Assembly (NCBI GenBank): GCA_947650285.1
Contig: CANTFL010001128.1
Coordinates: forward strand, 20,637-84,636
Origin: Hyaloperonospora brassicae
Taxonomy: Eukaryota > Oomycota > Peronosporomycetes > Peronosporales > Peronosporaceae
Length of the DNA stretch: 64,000 nucleotides
Direction of reading: 5' to 3'
In this document: in pieces, positions 1 through 10,783 of the stretch
Position numbering within the stretch: the stretch's first letter is position 1
Layout of the letters: every line of letters starts with the position of its first letter
Notes under the pieces: generated by a model
Databases searched by the model: none
What the model was told of the DNA's origin: nothing
The model's input: the letters and a program-made list of their open reading frames with translations, nothing else
Position numbers and translations under genes: made by a program

Positions 1-70
1 TCTCAGCCATGCTGAAGATGAAGGTGAAGCGGAGCTTCATGTTGCAGAGTAGGGACAGGAAGTGAGACGC

Positions 71-112
71 TGTTATATGTGCGGAAGCACTAAACACATG
101 CGTACCACTTGT
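71..112 (+). pseudogene. gag nucleocapsid zinc knuckle (3' end of gag)
   Basis: Translation gives CYMCGSTKHMRTTC, an exact CX2CX4HX4C zinc knuckle as in retrotransposon nucleocapsids, which bind element RNA during packaging. The frame stays open for about 30 more codons and then meets stops near 225-235. Upstream gag is outside the window. Confidence 0.85.
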
Positions 113-342
113 CTTTTGCTTATGCAACAACCGAATAATATGGGTCGAAACCCCAGCCACAACCAGAAACCTGGTATGGCACGGGTAAACGTCGACACCC
201 AGTTGGTGCGGGGCGCCCTACTGGGGTAGAACTGAGTTCTATCACTTCTCTACGAGGTATAGTGAAACAGGGATTGGACCCACCGAGCTCTCTGCCCGCC
301 AGCACAGAGCGTGGATACAAGCCTGGCTTGTAAGTCCCCGAG

Positions 343-656
343 GTGACAGTAAGAGGCTTTGAGAAGCATTGGTTGATCCTGATCGATTCCGGAGCATCAT
401 GCAATTATGCTCGACGTCGTTCCCTTGAGGGGAGTCAGCGATACGCTGAAGCGCTCAAAGCGCATGAAGGTGATTCGACCACCGTTTTTTTAGCGACTGG
501 TAGTCGTGTCACGGTGCCTAAAGTTCCGTTGAACTTAGGTGTGAAGTTTTTGGACTTTGACAGCATTTGAACGCTGTCTTGTCCTCGATTTGGATTCGAG
601 ATACGATCTCATCCTAGGTATGGCTTGGCTTGAACGCCATGAGCCCTGGATTGATT
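343..656 (+). pseudogene. gypsy aspartic protease remnant
   Basis: The frame from 343 contains LILIDSGASCNYARR; the D-S-G-A active-site motif of retropepsins is intact. The frame stops at 570 after FLDFDSI. The natural continuation (LDLDSRYDLILGMAWLERH, then EPWID) lies in another frame at about 572-654, so at least one frameshift lies near 570. A stop follows where the family normally has Trp (WIDW). Confidence 0.8.
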
Positions 657-1639
657 GAAGGTCTAAGACCTTAGGCGCCACGCGCAATGTTCCTAGCAAA
701 GATTTGGAGAGTCATGAACCCGCCTTTTCAAGGCAACAAAAGCGCCATTGGCACGAGCCATTGATGGAAGATGTCAATGTGCTTGACATTGGTATGTCAG
801 AGTTAATTAACTTAAATGTCAATGAAATCAATATTGAGCGGAGCTCTTTCACCTTGTGTGTAGGGAGTTTTACTCAGTTGAGTGATAACCGTTGTGATAC
901 TGAGTCACTGCATGCTGCAGGCACGGTTGGCCTAGGGCCGAGATATCAAGACTGTAATTCCTCTGATGTGAGTGGGGTGGCACGTGAAATTCTACCACGT
1001 GAGAGCGGCCGAGGTGGCACCTCACTGAATGTTCGGTAATGACATTGATGGAGAGAATCCAAAGTGTTCAAGGCTAGTCCCGGATGCTGTACGTGAAGTG
1101 GTACGTGTAAATCCACGTGGTGAAGCTCCCAAACTGCGTAACACTTTACAAGATGTCGTTCAAGACATGAGCTCTCGTATAGAGCGTGCTAAGATATATA
1201 GCAACCACGGGGATCCTACTGTCCCGGCCTCTTGGAGGCGTAAGGTTTTTTTAGGAAACAATCTTAGCGTAGGGTGGCAACTGTTAAGCGCCCAACGTCT
1301 AAGAAGTCACGAAGTGGTAATAGTAATAATACACTATATACACTTGTCAATGGGTTGACTGGCCAGATTGATGGCAATATTAGTCTTGAGACTCTTTCAT
1401 CCTTGTATACTCTCTTCGACCTGGACGAAATGTATGACGGCAAATTTAGCCAAGACTTACAGGCAAGAGAATTATCCGACTTATTGGTCATTCGGCCGGA
1501 TATTAAGTTGAACTTATCCTCGTTATTGGACGAGTCTGTCCTTGAGGACACAAAGGCAGTATTGGATGTTCTTAGTGGATCTTCGATCCTTAAGGATCCT
1601 CTTGATCCGTTCTATCCTTTGGTGAAGAACTTCTAAGAC

Positions 1640-2577
1640 TTGGTGTGTCACAACCCATCGTCCGTCTTGCCTCCTGATAGAGGTGTGCGTCACAAAATTG
1701 AGCTAGTTCCTGGAACTAAATACTGCGTAACGCGGCAGTGGTCTTTACCGAAGGATCAGTGTGACGTCATTGACGACTTCTTTCGTGCAAAGCACGCGGC
1801 AGGAATGGTACTTGAGAGAAAATCTACCCATTCCTCACCGACCTTCTATGTCAAAAATCCCAATGGGAAGTGGCGCATTTTTCATGCTTACAATAAGCTT
1901 AATGCGGCCACCATCCAGGCTCAGACACCACTTCCGAGAAAGGATGTTTTTCAGAACAATATGGTGGGATGTACAATGTACAGTGCACTCGATTTAGTCG
2001 ATGGTTATTACCAATTACTCATGCGAGAGAGCAATATCCCGCTAACAGCGGTCAGCACTCCGAGCGGTATACTCCGGGAGTGACTTGTTATGCCAGAATG
2101 GTTATCAAATGCCCGACTACATTCAATCGTCTTGTGACACAATTGTTCAGATCTCACCTAGGTTATGCACAGACGTACTTTCATGACATCTTTGTCCACA
2201 GTCGTGCTATGAACGGTCGGTCGGATGTGGACAATCACATTGACCATTTACGAGCGGTGCTCGAGTGCATGCGCACGAATAATCTGTACGCAAACGCGTC
2301 TAATTGCATCTTTGGTGTAGAATATATTCCCTTTTTAGGGTGTTTTATTGGTAAGCGAGGCCTTAAAGCGGATCCCGCTAAGTTAAAAGCCATAGTTGAT
2401 TGGCCGGTTACAACGAACCAAAAGGACTTACGTAAGTGGCTTGGCCTTGCCAATTACTTACACAAGTATAGTGCGAATTACGTAGATATGACTCGGCAAT
2501 TATCCAATCTCCTTGAAAAGGATGTGGTATGGTGTTGGACTAGCACCGAGCATGATGCTTTTCAAGCAGTAACGTAG
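1640..2577 (+). pseudogene. gypsy reverse transcriptase remnant
   Basis: Two overlapping frames (1640-2083 and about 1969-2577) together cover an RT palm and fingers. Recognisable pieces are KWRIFHAYNKLNAATIQAQ, YSALDLVDGYYQL and, after the frameshift near 2040-2090, FNRLVTQLFRSHLGYAQTYF and LGCFIGKRGLKADPAKLKAI. The YxDD box reads YFHD at 2176-2187, so the first catalytic Asp is His (CAT for GAT). Catalysis would be lost even if the frame were open. Confidence 0.88.
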
Positions 2578-3010
2578 ATTCTCCTCCATGCGCCCATCTT
2601 GGCTTTGCATGATCCTGATCGATCTTTCATTTTCGTCTGTGACGCATCTGACTTTGCCATAGGCAGCTCTCTGTTACAGGCAGATTCTGATGGACGGGAA
2701 CGCGTCATTGCGTTTGAGTCCCTCCAGCTGAAGGCTGCAGAAAAGAACTGTCCTAACATGACAAAGAGCTACTTGCAATTAAGTATGCTCTAGTCAAATT
2801 CATAGTTCATCTTCTTGGCTCTAAGCCGTTTGTGATCGATACAGATCATACGTCACTACGCACTGCCACCCAGTCGCCGCACCTCTTTCAGAGAATGGCT
2901 CGTTGGCTTTCCTTTTTTTTCGAGTACAACTTCGAGGTGAAGTATAAACCGGGCAAGCAGAATGCTTTGGCTGGTGCGTTGTCACGCAGGCCTGACTATG
3001 AGCTTGCTCA
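2578..3010 (+). pseudogene. gypsy RNase H remnant
   Basis: Pieces in at least two frames. FIFVCDASDFAIGSSLLQ (about 2630-2685) is the first RNase H strand with its catalytic Asp. IDTDHTSLRTATQ and ARWLSFFFEYNFEVKYKPGK (about 2835-2960) are the D-H and C-terminal segments typical of Ty3/gypsy RNase H. Stops break the frame near 2577 and 2793. Confidence 0.82.
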
Positions 3011-3199
3011 TCATACGACTCTGTCGTCGTCGGTCACTGACTTAATCCGTATGGAATATGCCAAGGATGAACATTGTGTAGCTCTGCTACGTGCTCCAGG
3101 GAGCGAGGAATTTAAGAACTCAGACATAGAATTGTCTGCACGATTACGTGCGAGGTTACATCGATATTCCATCGATCAAGGCCTGTTGTGCTATAGCAC

Positions 3200-3840
3200 G
3201 GATGTAGAGGATACCCTCGCATCGTTGTCCCTCATGATGAGGAATGGAAGTATCGGGTCCTCTATGAGACACATGATGCTGCGTTGAGTGGTCATCTCGG
3301 TCGTGAGAAGACCTACGGCTCAGTCAGCCAATGCTATTGGTGGCCCAAACTATACAAATGGGTGAGCACATATGTGCGTACGTGCGAAACGTATCAACGG
3401 GTGAAGCCCTCGCCTCACGCGACCGCGCCGCTGGCTAGTTTGCCTGTACCCAAGGGGTATTGGTAGTCCATCAGCATGGATTTTCTGTTCGGTTTACAAG
3501 AAGATTCGTATAAAAATACGGGTATTGTGGTCTATGTTGAACGTTTGAGCAAGATGGCTCATTTATCGGCGGTGCCGGATACCATAGATGGTGAGGGTAC
3601 AGCTACGCTGTTTATCGATCGAGTATTTCGACAAAACGGTTTGCCGTTTGCAATTGTCTCTTACCGAGACCCTTGCTTTACTGAAAATTTTTAAAAATCC
3701 ATCTTCAAGGTGCTCGGCACACGTTTGGACATGTCCACAGCGGATCATCCGCAGACTGATGGTAAAACCGAGCGAGTGAATCGCATCATCGGTGACATCT
3801 TGCGCAGTGTTTGCGCTGAAAGAGTGAAACTTTAGAGTTC
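3200..3840 (+). pseudogene. gypsy integrase remnant
   Basis: The N-terminal zinc finger is visible at about 3260-3410 (GHLGREKTYGSVSQCYWW, then RTCETYQR); the last Cys of the C-X2-C pair is Tyr. The catalytic core follows at 3476 (MDFLFGLQED, first Asp). The second Asp is replaced by Tyr (AIVSYRDPCF, where the family has SDRD). The Glu segment survives at about 3735-3800 (ADHPQTDGKTERVNRI) in another frame. Two of the conserved positions are therefore mutated. Confidence 0.85.
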
Positions 3841-3841
3841 G

Positions 3842-4513
3842 ATGCTTTCTGTCGTTGAGTTTGCGCTGATTAATGCCTTGCATGCCTCCACCGGCTACAA
3901 ACCGTTTTATGTGAATGGTAACACACACCCTTGCGTTCCGTTAACGCTACCACTGCGTGGTTCAGGGGTTGGTGGGGGAGGAGCTGCCGATCGGCTTGCT
4001 GATATCAGGCCTGATACTGTTCAAAAACAGGTAAGCGAGTTTCTCGCAACGCGATTAAATGTCTTACGACATTTGCGTGACGCACTGGCTGATAGCCAAG
4101 ACAAGCAGAAGGAACAAGCTGATGCTAAAGGCAGAGGTTGTATTGAACGTTGTGAGGTCGGAGACCAAGTTCTACTCAATGCTAAAAAGCTATCTACAAA
4201 TGTAGTTTCCGATGTCTTCAAGACAAAGTTGCGCCCGCGCTTCATTGGACCCCTTACGTTCGTCGCCAAGAAGGAACTTGCGTATACGCTCAACCTTCCG
4301 CGCAAACTGCGCACACACCCCGTGCTCTACGTGGGCTTGCTTGAGCCGTATCGGGATTCGTCCCACGTGAACTTGGAGGCGCTTGCGCCGCATAGGTTGG
4401 CCTTGACATCGGTTGCTGAATCCGTATCAGGAGGTCAAGCTGATCCTACATCCTGGCTTGGTCCAACTTTAACGCCTGGACACGGTCTTGGTCCAACTCC
4501 TACACCTCAATAA
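3842..4513 (+). pseudogene. integrase C-terminal region and linker
   Basis: An open frame of 223 codons continues the integrase C-terminus. GDQVLLNAKKL and FIGPLTFVAKKELAYTLNLP are the GPF/Y-like module seen after the integrase core in chromoviruses. A proline- and glycine-rich tail follows (GLGPTPTPQ) and ends at a stop just before the chromodomain frame. Confidence 0.75.
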
Positions 4514-5672
4514 GGTCTCGCATCGCGTCAAACGCACTCTGGGTCTGACCCAATGTCTCACGGAGACCACTCAACTCGAGAAGCACCTTCTCATGCTCCT
4601 CCTTCGGTATACCGACCACCTCCGACGCTGCTCGATGAGCAAGGGAACCGCCAGTTCCATTTGAAGCGACTGCTGAAACGACGTCGTCGTCAGGGTCAAT
4701 ACCAGTATCTGGTGAAGTGGCGAGGGTACCCGGAGTCGGAGAACTCGTGGGAGTTTGAGAAACCCCTTCGGCAGGATTGCCCATACGCCTTGGATGTTTT
4801 TGAACATCGTGGCAAGGGTCATCCCTCGACCTAGAGCGCTTCTCACCAATAGTGGTGGAGGCAGGTGGGTAGTTGGGCACCGCTTGACCAACACCCACAT
4901 CAACCGGCACAGCTGGAGCATAGCATGTGCGAGTTCGCAACTGGCCTCTGGCCTTAAGCTTGGCATAATCATACCAAAGCTTTCGTTCTAGACGAACATC
5001 TGCCACATTGGCACTTTCGCTGAGAGCTAACGCGCTGCTGAGGTGTAGTTTCCGATGCACCCAGCGAACAAAAGCGTTGTCTTCTTCCTCCTGAGATTAT
5101 CTTGCGAATACGAGGATGGGTATACCCTTCATCGGTGGAACCGGTGCACCCCGTGCTTGCGTGTCAAGTCGCAACTTGTATTGACTCTGAGTCGTCAAGT
5201 AAGGTTGCAGATACCTCTCGCAAAGTACCTGTCGACTCGCCACCTCATCAGAAGATGTCAACTCAGCGCCAATGGCCCACGTTGCCAAAGAACGACCTGT
5301 CGTTTGGCGTATACGCTCTTCCACACTGAGTGGGGTGAACAGATAGCCACGACGACCCTCAAGAGTTGCAGCAAGCTGAATACGGCGCTGAGAGCTCTCC
5401 TCTCGATGAATAGCCAACTGTTGTTGCTCATCGAGCGGATTGGTGATGACGGCATCGCCCACGATGGGTGTTTGATGCGGCGCCGATGGCGCGTTGGCTT
5501 CGCCACGCTCGGCAAACGGTTTTGGTGCAGTATGAGTCGGTGTCTCTTGCATTGGTGAGTAGGACATTGTCCTCTCTTCACCATGGACATCGGTATCGCT
5601 ACCATAATCCACCTTTACATCGATGCCGAGGTATGACGAGAGATTCGAGGACTCATGGGGTGGTGATGCCAT
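4500..5672 (-). pseudogene. Antisense ORF between pol and 3' LTR (one stop)
   Basis: A reading frame of about 390 codons runs antisense to the element from an ATG at 5672 to a stop at 4500. It is broken by a single TAA at 5097-5099, with the same frame continuing on both sides. The product is polar and Pro/Ser/Glu-rich, begins MASPPHESSNLSSYLG, and ends in a likely helical segment (HEKVLLELSGLRETLGQ). I recognise no family. It is not a second inverted element, because the polypurine tract and LTR that flank it are in plus orientation. It overlaps the plus-strand chromodomain for about 280 bp. Other Ty3/gypsy lineages (the plant Tat/Ogre group) are known to carry antisense ORFs here; whether this one is expressed is unknown. 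Confidence 0.55.
4553..4834 (+). pseudogene. chromodomain at the end of gypsy pol
   Basis: A 93-codon frame holds a clear chromodomain: HLKRLLKRRRRQGQYQYLVK, then WRGYPESENSWEFE. The aromatic-cage-type positions (Y..W..W) are present and the segment is free of stops. It lies between integrase and the polypurine tract, as in chromoviruses. The same bases are open on the minus strand in the antisense ORF. Confidence 0.9.
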
Positions 5673-5768
5673 GGTGTTTTGTGTTTTGCCAACCGTGAAG
5701 GTGAAGCGCACACACACCGTCCTCTTTGAGGAAATATTTCGATTGACGTTTCGTGGTAACGTCAGTCT

Positions 5769-5780
5769 GGTGGGGGAGGG
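5769..5780 (+). other. Polypurine tract of the gypsy element
   Basis: GGTGGGGGAGGG lies directly before the TGTAACGGGG start of the LTR. This is the position and composition expected of the plus-strand primer of an LTR retrotransposon, and it fixes the element's orientation as plus. Confidence 0.75.
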
Positions 5781-6261
5781 TGTAACGGGGTTACACGTCG
5801 ACTGGTAGTCGACAATAGGCGTGGTGCACACAAGGGATGGGATCCCCTTTAAAGTAATATTAGAACAGAGTATTAATTGTTGAAGACTGATGTCTGTCAA
5901 CCATCGATTACGAGGTCTTTTAAGAGGTTATTTAGAACATTAGCGAGTAGGTTATTTACTTTGTTCTAAGGTGTTCTTTTAAGTTAAAAGAAGAAATAAA
6001 ATATAGTTCCCATTTTGATCAACATAAGACACGTGTCTCTTTGAGGCGTCTTGTGATCATGGGGGAGATAGCAACGCCTTGATAAGGCATCTACTTCTTG
6101 TGCACTCTGTGCGTCGATTCTCTAAATCGTTTGGTCCCCCTGGAGCAGGAACCTTAAGCTCTCTGATCTCGTTGACTCTTTCAGTCGGGTTCGTAGAACC
6201 AAAGTTGCTCGCAGAGCGTTAAGTCTTTCTCTGACCTAAGGAGCTGTGTAGCTCCGCTACA
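5781..6261 (+). repeat. 3' LTR of the gypsy element
   Basis: Starts TGTAACGGGG right after the polypurine tract and is taken to end at CTCCGCTACA, giving TG...CA ends and an imperfect terminal inverted repeat (8 of 10 positions). Length about 481 bp. The 3' boundary is inferred from this pairing, because the 5' LTR and its target duplication are outside the window. It holds a short palindrome (AGACACGTGTCT) near 6028. Confidence 0.6.
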
Positions 6262-7089
6262 TTCACGGCGTGCTTTATGTGAAACGGTGTCGAGCGTGGC
6301 TTAGTTGACTTCCCACGCTTCTTTCCCTCCATATTAAAACAATGCAAAGACACGAGACTCTGTTCGATTTTACGTCGACAAGCTGCGAGAGGTGTAAGCC
6401 GACGTACTGGGGTGCGTAGACGGGTGGAGGGAGAGGTGGGACTGAGGACGGGTAGGGGCTGCTGGTTGCCTTTCGGTGGGTAAAAGTAAACAAATGAATT
6501 GAGAGTGTGTAATGAAGGGACTACTTACAGTAAGTGTTATTAACTTGCAAGTTCGGCTACTTTTGGATCGGGCACTTGCTGGGATTTAGATTCGGCATTA
6601 GAAATAAATTTATGATGCTTAATCTGCAGAGGGCTGCTCATTCATCATCGGCCTCTGGTTCTTCCACGTGTCCAATTTCTTGTGGAAGTATCGCTTTGCC
6701 AAGCCTCTGATGTGGGGGCCGAGCAGGCATCACCTTTTCGTCCTCGCTCGACATAAAGCCACAATAAGTCTTGTCCATATTGCCAGCACGCAGGAAGTAA
6801 GATCAAAATCGAAGAAGAAACCAACCTTGAGTCCTTTGTAGAGCTCGCTCTTGTAAAACGGTGAATAGAAAGCTTGTTCAGGCTCGCATTTAGCGTTGCA
6901 AACAGCAATCGCATCGCGGACGCTTACGCTGCGACTTCTGCTGCCGGACATGATGCCTCGTCACCAGTTTGAGCTCGACCTTGTCCGTGTGGCTACGCAA
7001 GCGAAACAAGCATCGACTCTTTGAGGTCACGAGTGCGCGTGCGAGGCGGCCCCGCAGCTGGATCACGTCCTGGAAATTCCAGGAGTGCG
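6262..7089 (-). pseudogene. Remnant of a second element's ORF, 3' part
   Basis: No intact gene. The minus strand carries broken open frames (6645-6951 and 6890-7093) with basic stretches such as RKRPRCDCCLQR. They continue the ORF seen on the other side of the solo LTR. I read the whole as a decayed gag-like transposon ORF. The part nearest the gypsy LTR (6262-6640) shows nothing recognisable. Confidence 0.4.
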
Positions 7090-7094
7090 TCAAT

Positions 7095-7485
7095 TGTAAC
7101 GGGGCAGCCTGTTACATGATATTGTCATTTTTGAGATAATGACAATAAAGAATATAATGTTGAATATTCTTTTAACAATATCACCAATAGTCGTGATATT
7201 GATGGGTCGACCAAAGAGTCTGTTCATTGGTTGATATCTTGATGATATCAACCCACCAATCGCCGCAAGACGCGCGCAATGAGTGGTGACGAGACGTCGT
7301 CATACATTCTGTTTGATTAGTATAATCAAATTTAGTCAAACAGAGAGACAGTGGTTAAAGACTTAATTATATCAACATAACAGTTCTACTTTTACCTTAC
7401 CTACGCTTCCTCGTTTGCCTCGTGTACGTCTGTCGGGCGCGCCGAAACTCTTGCGTTAAGTTCACGCAAGGGGTGCCCCGTTACA
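7095..7485. repeat. Solo LTR, 391 bp, with 5-bp target duplication
   Basis: Begins TGTAACGGGGCA and ends TGCCCCGTTACA, a perfect 12-bp terminal inverted repeat with TG...CA ends. It is flanked on both sides by TCAAT (7090-7094 and 7486-7490). There is no internal coding sequence, so this is a single LTR left after recombination between two LTRs of a gypsy-type element. The start resembles the LTR at 5781 but the interior differs, so it is probably a related family. Orientation cannot be fixed. Confidence 0.92.
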
Positions 7486-7822
7486 TCAATTGTTATCGGG
7501 TGTGCAAGCATGTTGGCGCCAAGCGTTGATGCGAACATGCCGCTCTCGCGCTGTGAATATTCCAGCTTCGCCATTTTGTCGGTCAGAGAGTGGTGAGGGC
7601 CGCGAGGATCTTATCGTCAGACGCCGAGCTCCCTCCGCGGGCCGGCGAATTTTTAACGACTGCGGCATCGCGTGCTGGCGGGGCAGTGCACGCTGGCGGA
7701 GCGCTTCTGTCGTGCGTGGGCTTCGCGCGGCCTGCTGATGCTGGTGTGGGCTTCGTGCTAGTCGTCGTAGCCATTGTCTCACCACCTGTAGGATCGTATG
7801 CGTGTTGCAGTGTAGAGGGCAA
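7486..7822 (-). pseudogene. gag-like ORF 5' part, interrupted by the solo LTR
   Basis: From an ATG near 7774 the minus strand reads MATTTSTKPTPASAGRAKPT, a low-complexity Ala/Pro/Thr N-terminus. SSASDDKILAALTTL and then, after a frameshift near 7590, TDKMAKLEYSQRESGMF follow. The coiled segment 'ILAALTTLTDKM' is of the kind found in oomycete retroelement gag proteins. The ORF runs into the solo LTR at 7486 and resumes at 7094 when the LTR and one TCAAT copy are removed. The family assignment is inference. Confidence 0.45.
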
Positions 7823-8285
7823 TACGATTACGTATGCAGTTTCCTATCTGCATGCGCCTTGGTTGCTCGTTTCTCTACCACCCTCTGCTCGAAGCACTTC
7901 AGAACGACTGGTTGCTAGCCAACTTGTCCTTCAACTACTAGCTCTACCCGTGCTGTGCCACAACGAACGGCTAGCGCTTATCGCAAGATCGTGTGTCCTT
8001 TCGCAACACCTGCAAAAAAAGTCGACCGTCTCTGATCTTCAATGTCCAACAAATGCACCACTAGACACGACAGCTTTGTGCGCAATGTGACTTTTCTACA
8101 CAACAGGCGACGCTATCGCTATCAGCAACTTCTACATGCGTTTGTATGGGAAACAAAAAGCTCGTCGCGACACGACACGAGACGAGGCATTCGCCATCTG
8201 AGCGAATCAGCGCTCGTCAATGACCTCAAAAGTGGTGTCCCGCACACCATTCAATAACCAATACAACGAGTCCTACTCTCCACGG
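7823..8285. other. Intergenic, upstream of the PDZ gene
   Basis: No coding signal I can support. It includes the presumed promoter and 5' UTR of the plus-strand gene starting at 8286. No clear TATA or initiator element is seen. Confidence 0.4.
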
Positions 8286-10579
8286 ATGGGTGATGCCGAA
8301 GTGCCGCCCGAGCCGCGAGTCCTGCCGGTACGTCCTTCGGTGCCACTGTGCCAGTCGTCTGTATGCTGTGTGTGCTTACCACCGCTCGTGTGCTGTGTGA
8401 TGTTCCATAGGCAGCAGTTGTCGACGGCGTGCAGGATGCTCTGATTGGGATGCGCACCCGCACGAGCTTTGGGTCGCGGGTTTTCTGGGGGTCAGTAGTC
8501 AGCTGCTATTGGGTCTCGGGCGGTTGCTTCTACAAAGTGAGCTTTGACGACGGCGACGTGGATCTCTTCTCGGCGGACGAGGTCCTCCAGGACGTTGCTG
8601 CAGCCAAGCGACATGCGAAGGAGAACCCACAAGCGTTACAGGAAGAGCAGGGGAGTACATGTGAACCTGCGAACGAGACGACGGGAGACGACTACGTGAC
8701 ACTCATGAGGCACCATAGCTTGAAGCGGAAGCGGGAAGACGGTGCGGGCGTTACGGCTTCGCGCACGAGGCGCGTGCGTCTGTGGGGTCAGAGGCTGTAT
8801 GCATCTATCTACACAAACCGGCAGAATGAGACGTTTATCAAGAAACTGATCAAGACGGAGGAGGGAGAAACCGGGGAGATGGAAGCTACAGGAGAGGTCA
8901 AGGTGGGCGACATGATCGTAGCTGTGGACGGAACTAGAGTGCTGGGCATGACGAGCAGGGACCTGGCAGCACTCATTCGGAAACCCAGGCGACCGATTAC
9001 GTTGACGTTCTATCGACCACAAGGTCCAGCGGTACTTGCACAGCAGCAAGAGAACCCGACGACGACACGGGACAAACAGCCCGTCGCGTCGAGTGCTCTA
9101 GCGACGGTTACGGCTGCTGAAGCGCAGACACAACCGATTCAGCAAAACTTGACGCAAGCTCAGTTCGTGTCGTCGATTCCGCTTGCCTCTGCAACACCTG
9201 TAACGCAAACTGTTGCGTCAACCCCTGCTCTGGTACCGCCGTCGTATGCCGTTCCTCAGCAATCGCTGACCCGCCCGTCGTCGATAGTGCAAAAGATGGC
9301 TGCTCAATGGATCCAACAAACGTGCATGTCGCAGGCATATGACCTATCGTCGAGCAAAGAATTGATTCTGCAACGACTGAGTCAGATTGCTGCTGCAAGG
9401 CAAGCAGGCTACTTATTGGGGTATCCACCGGGCATGTTTATGCATGGAAACGTGCTTTCTACTGGTGCAGTACCTGTAGCTAACGGCAGCACAACTCAGT
9501 CCCATCCGATGTGCTCTGCTACGCAACGAGTCACCACCACTGTTCCACTGACACCTACGCCGGATATTCGGACTCATGCTGCACAAGATACGAGACCGAT
9601 GTACCAAGCCGGAGTCACCACGTCTGTCAATCAGCCTTATCGTAACCAGGAGCAAGGTTGGCAACAACATGACGGCAGGATGGCTCGTGCACAAGTGCAG
9701 CAGGTGCAGACAGTGCCTGGTCCGACTGGGCATTCCAATGAGCGAATACTATCCAACCCAACAACAGAGGCGAACGCAATGACAAATGAGATGCCTGTAC
9801 CTGAGGCTGTGTCGAAGCAAATGGAACAGGAGTCTACAACGTCGCGGCAATCCTTCGATCAAGAGGTCGTGAGCAATCGAAAGTCGGCTGAAGATATCTC
9901 GCGTGAAAGCCTCAGCTCCACAAGCAACTCGGAGTCCTCTGCTTCCATTGTTGGCGCGAAGACGCTAGTTGTGCAGGATACCGAAGCGTCTGCAACACTG
10001 GACGATAAATGCTTGCAGGCTGCTGAGCATGGTATGGACGTCTCTACGGACACTTCGTTGCCGCTATCAACGGATGTGCCGGAAGATGAAGAAATGGACG
10101 ATGGGACTTTGTGCGTACCGGCAAGTACACTGGCTGATGAAAGTCGATTGACGGTGAAGGCGGAGGTGAGTGCTTCCACCTCGATGTCGTTCCTTTCGCC
10201 TAGCGATTTCAGCAGCGAGTCGAGCGTTCTACCGCATCAGTTGTCTGCTGGAAGTGCACCCGCTCCCTCTGCCAAAGTCGAGTCAAGCGCTGGCCTCGTG
10301 AGTGTAAAAGTTTATCGTCGCCGGCTGTGCCTCACTTTAGGTGTTCAGGGTACTTTGATTGCAGTCACTTCGTTCGTCTCGGACGACTGTGGTCAGCCTG
10401 GCGAGGTCGAAGCGAGCGGCCGCGTGTTTATTGGCGATGTCTTAATGCGTGTCAACGGAACCTTTATCGTCCCAGGGTTGACGCCTGGTCATGTAGCAAA
10501 TATTGTAACCTGCTCGCCAAGGCCAGTGACACTTTGGTTTAAGCGCGCATCGTGGGATATTCTCGATGGCAAAGCGTAG
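8286..10579 (+). CDS. Tudor-like domain protein with two PDZ domains
   Basis: Exons 8286-8327 and 8411-10579; the 83-bp intron has GTACGT and CCATAG and joins in phase 0, giving about 736 residues. Residues about 30-75 (VSFDDGDVDLFSADEV) resemble the small beta-barrel Tudor/agenet type. PDZ 1 lies at about 134-218 (GEVKVGDMIVAVDGTRVLGM) and PDZ 2 at about 644-725 (GRVFIGDVLMRVNGTFIVPG). Between them is a long Gln/Ser/Thr-rich, probably disordered linker. PDZ domains bind C-terminal peptides and Tudor-like folds often bind methylated chromatin proteins, so a scaffold role is likely, but I do not recognise a named orthologue. The first exon is supported only by splice sites and phase. No ATG lies in the large exon before the Tudor-like region except one at codon 14 of that exon (8450). 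Confidence 0.8.
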
Positions 10580-10783
10580 TGACCAGTCAGCAGCAGCTAC
10601 ACACAAGCGGAGCGGCGGGAAAGCGAAGGATGGTATTTAGGACGTTAGTGATGTCAACATGCTAGACCTATGTGAACTGAGCTTGTGTTACCATGTGCTC
10701 TCACGTCATCACTATTGCGCTGTTCGGGGCATACAGCCACTTACTGGCACGGCAAGACCACACCTGACGAAGCCACGTCCAAC

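Larger units (their letters stand above)
1..6261 (+). mobile_element. Degenerate Ty3/gypsy chromovirus, 5' end outside the window
   Basis: LTR retrotransposon in the order gag zinc knuckle, protease, reverse transcriptase, RNase H, integrase, chromodomain, polypurine tract, 3' LTR, which is the Ty3/gypsy order. The 5' LTR and most of gag lie before base 1. Pol is split over several frames with many stops. Key residues are lost in RT, in the integrase zinc finger and in the integrase core, so the copy is dead. The C-terminal chromodomain places it with chromoviruses, whose integrases use this domain to target chromatin. An antisense ORF lies between pol and the LTR. Confidence 0.9.

Noticed and set aside
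4500..5900. A second gypsy element in inverted, tail-to-tail position
   Set aside because: The polypurine tract and LTR start at 5769-5790 are in plus orientation and directly follow the antisense ORF, so the ORF is internal to the plus-strand element.
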